NCBI GenBank assembly: GCA_944379995.1
Contig: CALWGF010000013.1
Coordinates: 1 to 50,916, forward strand
Length of the DNA: 50,916 nucleotides
Reading direction: 5' to 3'
Source of the DNA: an uncultured Clostridia bacterium
GTDB taxonomy: Bacteria; Bacillota; Clostridia; Lachnospirales; Anaerotignaceae
Shown here: piece after piece, positions 26,731 through 36,682 of the stretch
Layout: every line of letters begins with the position of its first letter
Numbering within the stretch: the stretch's first letter is position 1
Position numbers and translations under genes: made by a program
Notes under the pieces: generated by a model
What the model saw: only the letters and a program-made list of their open reading frames with translations
Told to the model about the DNA's origin: nothing
Databases searched by the model: none

Positions 26731-26748
26731 AATATTCTGCCTTTTTTA
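26715..26748. terminator. Bidirectional terminator between the HAD gene and nagA
   Basis: A long inverted repeat (AAAAAAGGCAGAATA with TATTCTGCCTTTTTT) that includes the HAD stop codon and serves both converging transcripts. Confidence 0.9.
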
Positions 26749-26750
26749 TA

Positions 26751-27872
26751 TTATACTATTTTTTTACCATTTATATAAACTGCTTTTAATGATAAATCTT
26801 TATTTAAAAGTACAAGGTCAGCACGTTTTCCGGCTGTAATACTTCCGCATTTGTCATATATACCAATAGATTTTGCAGGGTTCATTGTTGCACAAGCAAC
26901 AGCACTTTCAAGAGGTATGTTCATTTTTGTTACAACTGTTCTTAAACAATCCATAAGGTTTGTAACAGAACCAGCGATAGTACTACTTCCTGTAAGTGTT
27001 GCAATATTACCTTTTACTGTAACTGCTTGTCCACCTAATGTATATGAACCATCAGAAAGACCTGTTGCACGCATACTGTCACTTATAAGAACAACTCTAT
27101 CATCTGTAAACATACTAAATGTACCACGAACAACAGCAGGGTGAATATGAACATTATCACATATAAGCTCAACATAAGTATCTTTACTATCAAATGCTGC
27201 TCCTACAACACCCGGTTCTCTATGTGTATATGTTGGCATTGCATTATAAAGATGAGTTACATGGTTTGCACCTTTTTCAAATGCAAGTTTTGCTGTATCA
27301 TAATCAGCACAAGTGTGTGCTATTGATATAGATACTTCATCTTTTAATGCTTCTATGAAACCAAAAGCATCTTCTGTTTCAGGTGCAATATCAACAAGTT
27401 TTATAAGATTACCACTAAGTTTCTGAAAATCTCTATACATTTCAATGCTACAATTACGAATATATTTAGCATCTTGTGCACCTTTTTTTTCACTATTTAT
27501 AAATGGACCTTCCATATTTATGCCAACAAGTTTTGCACCATATTCATTTTTGTATTTACCTGCTATTTCCATAACTTTTGCAAGTTCTGAAGTTTCTATT
27601 GTCATTGTTGCAGGTGCAATAGATGTAACTCCGATAGAGGCTTGATATTTTGCTATTTCTGTAATGGCTTCTTCTGTTCCATCACAAAAATCATATCCCA
27701 TACAACCATGAAAATGTATATCTACAAGACCTGGTATAGCATAACAATCTTCACCATCTACTATTTCATCTGAAATAGTAGGAGAATTTTGAAATTTACC
27801 ATTTTCTATTATTATTTCGCCTTTTTCAAATTTTTTATTTTCATTATATACATTGACATTTTTTATTATCAT
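26751..27872 (-). CDS. nagA: N-acetylglucosamine-6-phosphate deacetylase
   Basis: Amidohydrolase of 373 residues that converts GlcNAc-6-P to glucosamine-6-P. Visible motifs are the metal site DIHFHGCMGYDF, GINMEGPFI, ISIAHTCADYD, THLYNAM and the catalytic Asp in VLISDSMRATGL, with length normal for the family. AAGGAG lies just before the ATG at 27872. It is the last gene of the amino-sugar operon and directly follows nagB, whose enzyme uses its product. Confidence 0.95.
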   Translation of the reverse strand: MIIKNVNVYNENKKFEKGEIIIENGKFQNSPTISDEIVDGEDCYAIPGLVDIHFHGCMGYDFCDGTEEAITEIAKYQASIGVTSIAPATMTIETSELAKVMEIAGKYKNEYGAKLVGINMEGPFINSEKKGAQDAKYIRNCSIEMYRDFQKLSGNLIKLVDIAPETEDAFGFIEALKDEVSISIAHTCADYDTAKLAFEKGANHVTHLYNAMPTYTHREPGVVGAAFDSKDTYVELICDNVHIHPAVVRGTFSMFTDDRVVLISDSMRATGLSDGSYTLGGQAVTVKGNIATLTGSSTIAGSVTNLMDCLRTVVTKMNIPLESAVACATMNPAKSIGIYDKCGSITAGKRADLVLLNKDLSLKAVYINGKKIV

Positions 27873-27910
27873 AATAACATCTCCTTAAAATAAGAAGTTT
27901 ATACTGATTA

Positions 27911-28642
27911 TTAAAGGTCAACTTTTGATAATGCAGCTTCATCAGCAACAAGTACTACATTGTTGTGTAACTGGAGTATTGATGCTGGAACTTCTGGTGT
28001 AATTGGTCCAAAGAATGCTTTTTTAACTGTTTCTGCTTTATCTGCACCACTAACAACAATAAGTATTTTTTTAGCCTGCATTATTGTTTTGATACCCATT
28101 GTATAAGCAAATTTTGGAACATCATCAGCAGAAGCAAAAAATCTTTTGTTTGCTTCAATAGTACTAGGCTGTAATGCTACACAGTGTGTTCCTTTATCAA
28201 ATGCTTCACCTGGTTCATTAAATCCTATATGTCCGTTATGTCCCATACCTAAAAGCTGAAGGTCAACTCCACCTAATGACTGTATTAATTTATCATATCT
28301 TTCACATTCAGCATCAGCGTTTTCTGCCATACCATCAGGAAGATATGTTTTGTTTACATCGATATTTACATGGCTGAATAAATGGTCATGCATAAAATAG
28401 TAGTAACTCTGGTCATTTTCTTTTGTAAGACCTTTGTATTCATCAAGGTTTACAGTTGTTACTTCTGAGAAATCAAGGTCACCTTTTTTGTACCATTCAA
28501 TAAGCTGGTCATAAATTCCAATAGGTGATGAACCTGTTGCAAGTCCAAGAACACAGTCTGGTTTCATAATAATTTGTGCTGATAAAACATTTGCTGCCTT
28601 TCTGCTCATATCTGCATAATCTTTTGCTTTGTAAATTCTCAT
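27911..28642 (-). CDS. nagB: Glucosamine-6-phosphate deaminase
   Basis: Enzyme of 243 residues converting glucosamine-6-P to fructose-6-P and ammonia. Conserved segments are GLATGSSPIGIYDQL, VNLDEYKGL and the catalytic-loop GMGHNGHIGFNEPG. Start 28642 (MRIYKAKDYADMS) follows AAGGAAG; a longer frame reaching 28681 overlaps the regulator gene and is rejected. The C-terminus is of the short Bacillus type, which lacks the allosteric tail of the E. coli enzyme. Confidence 0.95.
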   Translation of the reverse strand: MRIYKAKDYADMSRKAANVLSAQIIMKPDCVLGLATGSSPIGIYDQLIEWYKKGDLDFSEVTTVNLDEYKGLTKENDQSYYYFMHDHLFSHVNIDVNKTYLPDGMAENADAECERYDKLIQSLGGVDLQLLGMGHNGHIGFNEPGEAFDKGTHCVALQPSTIEANKRFFASADDVPKFAYTMGIKTIMQAKKILIVVSGADKAETVKKAFFGPITPEVPASILQLHNNVVLVADEAALSKVDL

Positions 28643-28664
28643 AATTAATCTTCCTTTCTTTATT

Positions 28665-29495
28665 TTAATATAAATTTTCAATAGTATTTCCTTTTAGTGC
28701 TTTGATAGTATTATCATGCATAATTTCTTTTTTATATTTATCCTGTTCACTATAACAGGAATATAATATATCAATCATTATAGATATTGGAAATTGTGGG
28801 GATATAACATTTCCAAAATCAAGTCGTGAACGAGTAGGAACAAGTACTACTTCATCACAAAATTCTTTAAAGCTATCTTTGTTATTAGATGTTATAAGAA
28901 TTGTTTTAGCACCGTTTTTATGAGACTCTTTAAGAAAAAACATAACTTCTTTTTTTTCTCCACTAATACTTATTCCTATTGAAAGGCAATTTGAGTTTTG
29001 AAAAACAGTTGTCATTTTTATAAGGTCACTATCTGTTACAGAATTAATATCAACACCTATACGCATAAAACGCATACTCATTTCTTTTGCAGCAAGACCA
29101 GAATAACCCATACCACAAACAAAAACACGATAATTTGATAAATAATCACTAATTCGTGCAACTTGTGCTTCATCAATTAATTTATATGCTTTATTTAAAA
29201 GTTCTTGATATGTGTTTAATACAAGTTTTATATTACTTGTTGTAAATTCATTTTTTTCAACAAAACTTTCTTCATATTGATATATAAACTCTCTGTAACC
29301 ACGATAACCACATTTTTTTGCAAATCTTGAAAGTGATGCTTCTGAAACAAAAAGTTTTTCAGCAATAGATTTTGCAGAAAAGTTTATTTTTTCACCATTG
29401 TTTATAAAAAAGTCAGCAATACTTTTTTCAACTTGGGTAAAATTACTATAATTAGACTCTATTATAGGAATAATTGGTTTAATGTAGTTTTCCAT
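28665..29495 (-). CDS. MurR/RpiR family transcriptional regulator
   Basis: Regulator of 276 residues with an N-terminal HTH_6 domain (about residues 15-75: AKSIAEKLFVSEASLSRFAKK) and a C-terminal sugar-phosphate-binding SIS domain (VCGMGYSGLAAKEMSMRF, GISISGEKKEVMFFL). It probably senses an amino-sugar phosphate such as GlcNAc-6-P or ManNAc-6-P and controls this operon. ATG 29495 is used because GGTGAT lies directly upstream; the in-frame ATG at 29507 overlaps that site. It lies between nanE and nagB in the same transcript, allowing autoregulation. Confidence 0.88.
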   Translation of the reverse strand: MENYIKPIIPIIESNYSNFTQVEKSIADFFINNGEKINFSAKSIAEKLFVSEASLSRFAKKCGYRGYREFIYQYEESFVEKNEFTTSNIKLVLNTYQELLNKAYKLIDEAQVARISDYLSNYRVFVCGMGYSGLAAKEMSMRFMRIGVDINSVTDSDLIKMTTVFQNSNCLSIGISISGEKKEVMFFLKESHKNGAKTILITSNNKDSFKEFCDEVVLVPTRSRLDFGNVISPQFPISIMIDILYSCYSEQDKYKKEIMHDNTIKALKGNTIENLY

Positions 29496-29524
29496 ATTTA
29501 TCACCATTTTTAAATGCTGTGCTA

Positions 29525-30211
29525 TTATTTTAATGCATAAGCAAAAGATTTTGTAATAAGTTGTGGTCTTGTGATTATTGAACCTACAACAACACTATAT
29601 GCACCAAGTTCAATTACACGTTTTGCTTTTTCTGGTGTATTTATATTACCTTCAGCAATAACATTATGTTTTACTTTTTTTATAATTTCTCTTATTATTT
29701 CAAAATCATTTAATTCAATTTTAAGATGTTTACTTTGCTCAGTATAACCAACAAGTGTTGTTCCTATAAAATCAAATCCAAGTTCATCAGCAAAAATAGC
29801 TTCTTCAACTGTTGAACAATCTGCCATAAGAAGTTGGTTTGGATATTTTGCTCTTATTTCAGAATAAAATTTTTCAAGACTAACTCCATTAGGTCGTATA
29901 TTTGATGTTGCATCAAGAGCTATTATTTCAGGTTTTACTTCCATAAGCTCGTCTACTTCTTTCATTGTAGGTGTAATATACACTTTGCTGTCTGTATAAT
30001 CTCTTTTTACAATTCCTATTATAGGAAGGTCAACTTGCATCTTGATTTCTGCAATATCTTCTTTTGTATTAGCTCTTATACCAACGGCACCACCTTCTTT
30101 TGCGGCTAATGCCATTCGTCCCATTATAAAAGAAGAATGTAATGGTTCGTGTGGCAAAGCTTGGCAAGATACTATAAGTTTACCTTTTATACTTTCAATC
30201 TTTTTATCCAT
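29525..30211 (-). CDS. nanE: N-acetylmannosamine-6-phosphate 2-epimerase
   Basis: TIM-barrel epimerase of 228 residues converting ManNAc-6-P to GlcNAc-6-P, the entry of sialic-acid-derived amino sugar into the nagA/nagB route. Key pieces are [55 protein letters not shown] and the C-terminal [13 protein letters not shown] and [22 protein letters not shown] precedes the ATG. It is the first gene of the operon. No sialic acid lyase or transporter is present in the window. Confidence 0.93.
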   Translation of the reverse strand: MDKKIESIKGKLIVSCQALPHEPLHSSFIMGRMALAAKEGGAVGIRANTKEDIAEIKMQVDLPIIGIVKRDYTDSKVYITPTMKEVDELMEVKPEIIALDATSNIRPNGVSLEKFYSEIRAKYPNQLLMADCSTVEEAIFADELGFDFIGTTLVGYTEQSKHLKIELNDFEIIREIIKKVKHNVIAEGNINTPEKAKRVIELGAYSVVVGSIITRPQLITKSFAYALK

Positions 30212-30237
30212 ACCACATCGTTCCTTTCATCGAGGAT

Positions 30238-30265
30238 AGTATAACATTATTAAATTTATTTTCAA
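30238..30265 (-). promoter_or_regulatory. Promoter of the nanE-rpiR-nagB-nagA operon
   Basis: Minus strand TTGAAA (30260-30265), 16-base spacer, TATACT (30238-30243) preceded by TGT, giving an extended -10. It lies 26 bases before the nanE start. Confidence 0.7.
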
Positions 30266-30413
30266 TATATTACTTATACTGTGAAAGTATTTTCAGATAT
30301 TTAACTTTTTAACAATATTTTAATGTTATACATATATATTATTTGTATAGTTTTAATGAAATTATGATTTCACTTACTTAAAATAAATTGAATTTAGAAA
30401 TAACATTTAAAAA

Positions 30414-31061
30414 TTAATTTGATGAATTAAAATCTTCAAATATAATTTCTTTACTTTCATATATATCAGGATACATCATAAGTATATGTTTGATTGTTTT
30501 TTCAGCTTCTTTTTGTGCTTCTATAAGAAGTCCGTTTTCGATTGCTTTTTTCTCCATTTTTTGCTTTTCAGCTGTGGTAAAATTAGCATAATCATTAATA
30601 CTTATTTGATTAAAAATATTTTTTGTTTCATCAAATACTTCTATTGAGTCTTCTTTTATTTCATGTGAAAGTATTTTTGATGAAGGAAGGTCTATATATA
30701 TTTTGTCTCCTGATACATTAATTTCTATATCATCAACAGATATACCAGCTTGCATTATTCCGTCGTATGATATAATAAAAGATTTTTGTGAAAAAGGAAT
30801 TGTTATACCTTTAAATTGTTCAGAATTTTCAAATTTTCCAAAGTTTGTATACATATATTTAACAGAAGAAATATCAGAAGTATTTTCTATCCTTGAAGAT
30901 ATTAAAGAAGAAGTTATTACAGGTGTAGCTTCTTCCTTATTAAATGAAGATATGAAAAAATAAAGCAGATAAAAAAAGAATATTATAAAAATTATTAAAA
31001 AAATAAAAAATATATTTGCTGCTTTTTTACTTATATTCTCCTTTAAATGTTCTAAAAACAC
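30414..31061 (-). CDS. DUF4230 membrane-anchored protein
   Basis: Protein of 215 residues with one N-terminal membrane helix (about residues 16-38, rich in Ile and Phe) and an extracytoplasmic domain. It matches the DUF4230 pattern: SVKYMYTNFGKFENSEQ, SFIISYDGIMQAGISVDDIEI, GDKIYIDLPSSKILSHEI and the C-terminal AQKEAEKTIKHILMMYP. A GTG start follows GAGGTGA. No function is known for the family. It is divergent from murA across 125 bases, which may link it to the cell envelope. Confidence 0.8.
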   Translation of the reverse strand: MFLEHLKENISKKAANIFFIFLIIFIIFFFYLLYFFISSFNKEEATPVITSSLISSRIENTSDISSVKYMYTNFGKFENSEQFKGITIPFSQKSFIISYDGIMQAGISVDDIEINVSGDKIYIDLPSSKILSHEIKEDSIEVFDETKNIFNQISINDYANFTTAEKQKMEKKAIENGLLIEAQKEAEKTIKHILMMYPDIYESKEIIFEDFNSSN

Positions 31062-31186
31062 TATATATCACCTCTTATATAATATTATACAATAAATAAA
31101 TATTATTAAAAAGATATTTATGGACCTGCACTTTAATTAAGCCTATTCATAGTATAAAAGTATAAATATTTTATGGGGGTACGGCT

Positions 31187-32440
31187 ATGGGAACATTTTA
31201 TATTAAAGGAGGAAATACTCTTAATGGTGAAGTTAGCATATCCGGAAGTAAAAACTCAGCATTACCCATACTTGCATCAACTTTACTTGTAAGAGGAGTA
31301 AGTGTTATTGAAAATTGTCCTGATATATCTGATGTTAATAAAGCTATTGATATACTTAGAATGTTTAAATGTGATGTTGAATTTTATGATAATAAAGTTA
31401 TTGTAAACTCAGAAAAAGCCTGCCTTTGTGAAATACCACCTAGTATTTCTGAAAAAATGAGGTCATCTATTGTATTTATGGGAGCATCTTTAGGAAGATT
31501 TAATGAAGTTGTTACTGGGTATCCTGGAGGTTGTGAAATAGGTGAAAGACCTATTGATTTTCATATTAAAGCATTTTCAAAAATGGGAATATGTTTTGAA
31601 GAATTTGGTTGTTGTATGAGAGGCTTTGGAAAGACATTTGAAGGCTCGGAAATAAATCTTGATTTTCCAAGTGTTGGAGCTACTGAAAATATAATGATTT
31701 TAGCCTCTGTTTCATTGGGAGAAACTGTAATATATAATGCAGCAAAAGAGCCAGAAATAGTTGATTTACAAAATTTTCTTAACAAAGCTGGTGCAGATAT
31801 AAAAGGTGCTGGTACAGATATAATTTATATAAAAGGTGTTGAAAAATTAAAAGGTACAGATTATAAAATAATTAGTGATAGAATAGAAGCAGGAACATTT
31901 TTATGTGCTGTTGCAGCAACAGGTGGCAAATTATTTGTAAAAAATGGAAAGATTGACGATATGCGTCAAACTGTATTGAGACTTTTAGAAACAGGTTGTA
32001 TAATAAAGGAATACAATGATGGTATATATATTGAAAGAGAAAATAAACTTAAACCTATAAATATAATAAGAACAGAACCTTATCCCGGTTTTCCAACAGA
32101 TATGCAGCCTCAAATTATGAGTGTTCTTACACTGGCGAAAGGAACAAGTATTATTATTGAAACAGTTTTTGAAGCTAGATTTAAGCATATACTTGATATG
32201 TGTAAAATGGGTGCGGATATATCTTTTGATGGAAGAATAGCTGTTATAAAAGGTGTTGATGGTTTAAAAGGTTCATTTGTAAATTGTAGAGATTTAAGAG
32301 GAGGAGCAGGACTTATAATTGCAGGTCTTGCGGCTGAAGGTGAAACTTTTGTTGATAATTCCGTATATGTAGAAAGAGGATATGAAAATATTGATGATAA
32401 ATTAAGACTTATAGGAGGAAATATTAAACTCTTGAAATAA
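31187..32440 (+). CDS. murA: UDP-N-acetylglucosamine 1-carboxyvinyltransferase
   Basis: First committed enzyme of peptidoglycan synthesis, adding enolpyruvate from PEP to UDP-GlcNAc. The 417-residue protein shows ISGSKNSALPILASTLL at the start, the active-site loop GGCEIGERPIDFH with the fosfomycin-target Cys at residue 116, and PYPGFPTDMQPQ. GGGGG lies before the ATG. It heads the division block murA-divIB-DUF881-sbp-ftsZ. Confidence 0.95.
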   Translation: MGTFYIKGGNTLNGEVSISGSKNSALPILASTLLVRGVSVIENCPDISDVNKAIDILRMFKCDVEFYDNKVIVNSEKACLCEIPPSISEKMRSSIVFMGASLGRFNEVVTGYPGGCEIGERPIDFHIKAFSKMGICFEEFGCCMRGFGKTFEGSEINLDFPSVGATENIMILASVSLGETVIYNAAKEPEIVDLQNFLNKAGADIKGAGTDIIYIKGVEKLKGTDYKIISDRIEAGTFLCAVAATGGKLFVKNGKIDDMRQTVLRLLETGCIIKEYNDGIYIERENKLKPINIIRTEPYPGFPTDMQPQIMSVLTLAKGTSIIIETVFEARFKHILDMCKMGADISFDGRIAVIKGVDGLKGSFVNCRDLRGGAGLIIAGLAAEGETFVDNSVYVERGYENIDDKLRLIGGNIKLLK

Positions 32441-32463
32441 ACTTTTAGAGAGGAGAGAGATAT

Positions 32464-33264
32464 TTGGGAGAAAATAAACAACAAGTTAAGAATGTTGAAA
32501 ACTTCCAGTATTATAAGAAAAAAAAGGAACATGAAGTAAGAAAAGAAAGGAGAATTCAAAAACGAAAAAAGACAATAAAAGTAGTTAGTATATTTTTAAT
32601 ATTTGTATTTCTTATATTAGTATCACCTATATTTCAGCTAAAAAATATAAATGTTACAGAATTAAAAAAATATACTAAAAGTGAAGTTTTAGAAAAAATG
32701 AATATATCAGAAGGTATAAATACATTTTTTTTAAATTCAAAAAAGGCAGAAAGTGTTTTTGATAATGACCCATATATAGAAGAATGTAATATTAAAAAAA
32801 GTTTTCCGAATACAATAAATATTGAAATAAAGGAAAGAAAGGTAAGAGGATATGTGCCATATATGGGCTCATATCTTTACATAGATGAATATGGTAGAGT
32901 ATTAGATATACAGACTTCATATACTGAAACTTTACCTATTGTTAAAGGATTGGAATTTAGTGAATTTAAAATAAATGAAATATTAAGTGTAAAAAATTCT
33001 AAGTCATTTGAAGTTATAGTAAAAATTGCTCAGATGATGACAAAATATGAAATGCTTGACTTAGTTGTAAGTATTGATGTTAGCGACCCTGAAAATGTAC
33101 GTGCATATTCTGGAAACATAGAAGTATTACTTGGAGATATAAAAGATTGTGATAAAAAAATAAGAATTATGGAAGAAACACTTAAAAAAATTCCTGAAGG
33201 AGATAGGGGAACTTTAGATTTAAGTGATTTATCAAAACCAATTATATTTAAGTATTTAACATAA
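32464..33264 (+). CDS. divIB: Cell division protein FtsQ/DivIB
   Basis: Bitopic divisome protein of 266 residues: basic cytoplasmic tail (about 1-38), one membrane helix (about 39-58), then a POTRA domain (FQLKNINVTELKKYTKSEV, FFLNSKKAESVFDNDPYIEE) and the FtsQ beta domain (RGYVPYMGSYLYIDEYGRVLD). It bridges FtsL and DivIC and penicillin-binding proteins at the septum. TTG start at 32464 with GAGGAGAGA upstream. It follows murA by 23 bases. Confidence 0.88.
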   Translation: MGENKQQVKNVENFQYYKKKKEHEVRKERRIQKRKKTIKVVSIFLIFVFLILVSPIFQLKNINVTELKKYTKSEVLEKMNISEGINTFFLNSKKAESVFDNDPYIEECNIKKSFPNTINIEIKERKVRGYVPYMGSYLYIDEYGRVLDIQTSYTETLPIVKGLEFSEFKINEILSVKNSKSFEVIVKIAQMMTKYEMLDLVVSIDVSDPENVRAYSGNIEVLLGDIKDCDKKIRIMEETLKKIPEGDRGTLDLSDLSKPIIFKYLT

Positions 33265-33287
33265 AATTATAGATTGGAAGTGGTTTT

Positions 33288-34007
33288 TTGAAAAGTTATA
33301 AGTATGCAGTAGTGGCAATGACTCTTGTTTGTACACTACTTGGAGCTATTATAGGAATACAGTTTAAAACTGTAAAAAAACAGCCTAAAGCGGTTGATAT
33401 ACAAAGAGTAAGTGAACTTTCAGCAGAGCTTAAAAGTATTACTGAAGAAAAAGATGCACTTTATGAAAGACTTATGGAAAGTGAAAGTAAAGTGCGAGAA
33501 TATGAACAGTCACAATCAGATGTAAGTAATTCTGTAAAACTTCTTAATGACGAACTTGAAAAAACAAGAATGTTTGCAGGAAGTCTTCCTCTAACAGGTA
33601 GAGGGCTTATTGTTACAATGAGTGATAGTTCATATAATAAACAAGAAAATGTTGACCCTAATGCATATCTTGTACATGCTGAAGATATATTGTCTATTAT
33701 AAATGAACTCAATGTAGCAGGAGCTGAAGCAGTTGAAATTAATGGACAAAGAATTGTTGGTACATCATCTGTAAGGTGTGCTGGTTCTGTTGTTAATGTA
33801 AATGGTGTAAAAATAGCAGCACCATTTAAAATAACAGCAATAGGAAATCCTGATACTCTTGAGTCTGCTCTCAAAATGCCAGGTGGTGTTATTGACTCTC
33901 TTGCACCTTGGGGTATACAAATTACAATAGAGAAAAGCAATTCAGTAGATGTGGCAGGATATACTGGAATAATACAATATAATGAAGCAAAAGTGGACAA
34001 GGAGTGA
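33288..34007 (+). CDS. DUF881 family protein (YlxW-like)
   Basis: Protein of 239 residues with an N-terminal membrane helix (about 4-24), a coiled coil (about 35-80) and a conserved extracytoplasmic domain: LTGRGLIVTMSDSS, EDILSIINELNVAGAEAVEINGQ split around residue 145, and APFKITAIGNPDTLESAL. DUF881 genes sit between divIB and sbp/ftsZ in many Firmicutes and are presumed to act in division or envelope growth. TTG start with GGAAGTGG upstream. It overlaps the Shine-Dalgarno site of the next gene. Confidence 0.85.
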   Translation: MKSYKYAVVAMTLVCTLLGAIIGIQFKTVKKQPKAVDIQRVSELSAELKSITEEKDALYERLMESESKVREYEQSQSDVSNSVKLLNDELEKTRMFAGSLPLTGRGLIVTMSDSSYNKQENVDPNAYLVHAEDILSIINELNVAGAEAVEINGQRIVGTSSVRCAGSVVNVNGVKIAAPFKITAIGNPDTLESALKMPGGVIDSLAPWGIQITIEKSNSVDVAGYTGIIQYNEAKVDKE

Positions 34008-34012
34008 TTTTT

Positions 34013-34369
34013 TTGATATATATATTACCAGTGTTAGGAATTATATTTGGTATAATTGTTGGTGTAAAAAGTCCATATGTTTTTCCACAGGCATATTCTC
34101 CATATGTTGCAATAGCTATACTTGCCTGTATAGATTCTGTTTTAGGTGGAATAAAGGGTATGACTGAAAAGAATTTTAATATAAGTATTTTTATTTCTGG
34201 ATTTTTTGGTAATGCACTTATAGCAGTTGCAATGATTTTTATGGGTGAAAAGTTGAATATTGATATGACAATAGCTGCTATTGTTGTTTATGGTTCAAGA
34301 TTATTTCAAAATTTTGCTCAAATAAGAAGATTTATATTGAATAAAGCTGAAAAAAAGGATAATATATAA
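34013..34369 (+). CDS. sbp: Small basic protein, DUF1290 (Sbp/YlxX-like)
   Basis: Membrane protein of 118 residues with three or four helices, matching DUF1290: YILPVLGIIFGIIVGV, YVAIAILACIDSVLGGIKG, FISGFFGNALIAVAMIFMGEKL and IVVYGSRLFQNFAQIRR. TTG 34013 is preferred because AAGGAG ends eight bases earlier; the GTG at 34004 overlaps that site. It lies in the standard position between DUF881 and ftsZ. No biochemical role is known. Confidence 0.85.
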   Translation: MIYILPVLGIIFGIIVGVKSPYVFPQAYSPYVAIAILACIDSVLGGIKGMTEKNFNISIFISGFFGNALIAVAMIFMGEKLNIDMTIAAIVVYGSRLFQNFAQIRRFILNKAEKKDNI

Positions 34370-34464
34370 TAGAGATTATATTTTTAAATAGTAGTAAATT
34401 ATAAAAATATGATGTATAATATGTATTTAGATATATATTTGTTAGTTACTAGGAGGGGATTTTT

Positions 34465-35613
34465 TTGCTCGAATTAGATATAACACAGAGCAACGTTGCA
34501 AACATAAAAGTAATTGGTGTTGGCGGCGGCGGCAATAATGCTGTAAACAGAATGATTGAGGACGGCTTAGAAGGTGTTGAATTTATAGCTGTAAATACAG
34601 ATAGTCAAGACCTTATTAAATCTAAAGCACCTATGAAAATACAAATTGGTGAAAAACTTACAAAAGGTCTTGGAGCAGGTGGAGACCCTTCAAAAGGAGA
34701 AGCTTCTGTTGAAGAAAGTAAAGAAGAAATATCAAAAGCACTTGAAGGTGCAGATATGGTATTTATAACAGCTGGTATGGGTGGTGGCACAGGTACTGGT
34801 GCAGCTCCAAGAATTGCTGCAATTTCTAAGGAAATGGGTATTCTCACTGTTGGTGTTGTTACAAAGCCTTTCAATTTTGAAGGTAGAAAAAGAATGACAA
34901 ATGCTGAAAGAGGTATAGAAGCACTTAAAAATAGTGTTGATACACTTGTAATAATACCTAATCAAAGATTACTTGCTATAATAGATAAGAAAACAACACT
35001 TATTGAAAGTTTCAGAAAAGCTGATGAAGTTTTAAGACAGGGTGTTCAGGGTATATCAGACCTTATTTCAAAACCAGGTGTAATTAACCTTGATTTTGCC
35101 GATGTACGTACTGTAATGGCTGATAAAGGTGTTGCACATATGGGTATTGGACGAGCAAGCGGTGAGAATAAAGCTGAAGCTGCTGCAAAAGCTGCTATAC
35201 AAAGTCCTCTCCTTGAAACAACTATTGAAGGTGCAAGAAGTGTACTTATTAATTTTAGTGGAGATGAAAATCTTGGACTTCTTGAAGCTGATGAAGCTGC
35301 AAACCTTATTAGAGAGTCTATTGACCCAGAAGCTGAAATTATATTTGGTACAACTATAAATGATGAACTTAATGATGAAGTTATAGTAACTGTTATTGCA
35401 ACAGGTCTTGGTGAAGAAAGAAAAACTGTTGTAAAACAAGAAACAACTACAACAACAGTAAAACCAGCCGTTTCTGCAACTGAAGAAACTGTTGAGCCAG
35501 AAGAAACTGTTGAGGCTAAAAAAGAAAGCCTTGAAAAAAGAGGTTTTGATTTTGGTGGAAGCGGTATAGGAGTAGATATTGATATTCCTAAATTCTTATT
35601 AAGAAGAAAATAA
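34465..35613 (+). CDS. ftsZ: Cell division GTPase FtsZ
   Basis: Tubulin-like protein of 382 residues that forms the Z ring. The N-terminal nucleotide site [16 protein letters not shown], the tubulin signature [15 protein letters not shown] (about residue 104), the T7 loop [11 protein letters not shown] and the C-terminal conserved peptide [13 protein letters not shown] are all clear, with a variable Thr/Glu-rich linker before the last. TTG start with AGGAGGGG six bases upstream. ftsA is absent from the neighbourhood. A terminator follows. Confidence 0.97.
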   Translation: MLELDITQSNVANIKVIGVGGGGNNAVNRMIEDGLEGVEFIAVNTDSQDLIKSKAPMKIQIGEKLTKGLGAGGDPSKGEASVEESKEEISKALEGADMVFITAGMGGGTGTGAAPRIAAISKEMGILTVGVVTKPFNFEGRKRMTNAERGIEALKNSVDTLVIIPNQRLLAIIDKKTTLIESFRKADEVLRQGVQGISDLISKPGVINLDFADVRTVMADKGVAHMGIGRASGENKAEAAAKAAIQSPLLETTIEGARSVLINFSGDENLGLLEADEAANLIRESIDPEAEIIFGTTINDELNDEVIVTVIATGLGEERKTVVKQETTTTTVKPAVSATEETVEPEETVEAKKESLEKRGFDFGGSGIGVDIDIPKFLLRRK

Positions 35614-35624
35614 TACTTATACAG

Positions 35625-35652
35625 AGAGCATAATATACTGTGCTCTTTTTTA
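35625..35652 (+). terminator. Rho-independent terminator after ftsZ
   Basis: AGAGCA and TGCTCT around a ten-base loop, then six T's. Confidence 0.7.
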
Positions 35653-35771
35653 ATTGTTTAAAAAGAATTATGTCATTATTTTTTAAAAATATATCAGAAG
35701 ATATTACAAATTTCTTATATGGTACAGACTTATAATATTAAAGTACAAACTTATATTAGAAGGTGTTTCAT

Positions 35772-36671
35772 ATGGAATTTGAAATATATGCTGATATTTT
35801 TTTTATACTTAATTTTTTTATGAACTTCTTTGTTTTATGGTTTTCTTCTATTATACAAAAAGGTAAAAAAAATATTTTAAGAATATTTTTTGGTAGCTTT
35901 ATAATGACAATTATGTATATGTTTATGGTATTCAGTGATTTTTTTTATAGGTTTTATGGTGTTGTTTCGGGACAAATTATATTGGCAGTAGGAATATTAA
36001 TTGTTTTTAAATCAAACAGTTTAAAAGATTTTTTTATACATATTTTAAGGACTGATATAACATCAGCTTTTGTTTTTGGTTTTATATATATGGTTTCAAG
36101 ATTTATAAATGACCATAAATATATTTTTTATAATATATATAGGGGATTTTCTTTTAAATTAATGATTTTATCATCAATTATTATATATATTATAACTATT
36201 TTTTTTAGAAAATATATTTTAAAAACACTTAATTGTGAAAAGTTTTGTGATATAGAAATATATTTTAATAATAAAAATATATGCCTTACTACACTTATAG
36301 ATACAGGAAATGAACTTAAAGACCCGTTAAATGGTAGGTCTGCTGTTATTTCGCAAGTTGAGGAGGTTGTAAAACTTTTTGATGATGAAACAGCTTTAGC
36401 AATACTACAAAATGCAAGAGCTGAGCCAACAGTACTTATAAGTAGTATTAAAAACAGTGAAATTTTAAAAAGAATTAGATTGTTACCATTTAAAAGCATT
36501 GATAATGATAAAGGTTTAATGGTTGGTTTTTTATCAGATAAATTAAAAATAATATTATCTGATGGTAGGGAAAGAATTATGGAGAATGTAACTGTTGGTA
36601 TATATGGCGGTAGTCTTTCAAAAAAAGGGATTTATAAAGCTATAATTGATTATGAGAGTTGTAATTTTTAG
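35772..36671 (+). CDS. spoIIGA: Sporulation sigma-E factor processing peptidase SpoIIGA
   Basis: Membrane aspartic protease of 299 residues that removes the pro-sequence of SigE in the mother cell. About five membrane helices occupy residues 1-150; the protease domain carries [20 protein letters not shown] with the catalytic D177. ATG 35772 is chosen over the GTG at 35763, which overlaps the AGAAGG site. A TATAAT at 35731-35736 is a likely -10. Its substrate gene sigE starts 11 bases after its stop, the usual arrangement. Confidence 0.93.
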   Translation: MEFEIYADIFFILNFFMNFFVLWFSSIIQKGKKNILRIFFGSFIMTIMYMFMVFSDFFYRFYGVVSGQIILAVGILIVFKSNSLKDFFIHILRTDITSAFVFGFIYMVSRFINDHKYIFYNIYRGFSFKLMILSSIIIYIITIFFRKYILKTLNCEKFCDIEIYFNNKNICLTTLIDTGNELKDPLNGRSAVISQVEEVVKLFDDETALAILQNARAEPTVLISSIKNSEILKRIRLLPFKSIDNDKGLMVGFLSDKLKIILSDGRERIMENVTVGIYGGSLSKKGIYKAIIDYESCNF

Positions 36672-36682
36672 GAGGGATTTTT

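Noticed and set aside
30266..30413. Possible small gene or operator upstream of nanE
   Set aside because: Only AT-rich sequence and an imperfect CTGTGAAA/TTTTCAG pair are seen; no frame with a ribosome site.
33461..34000. A 179-codon minus-strand frame opposite the DUF881 gene
   Set aside because: The plus strand has family matches, a start signal and operon context; the minus frame has none of these.
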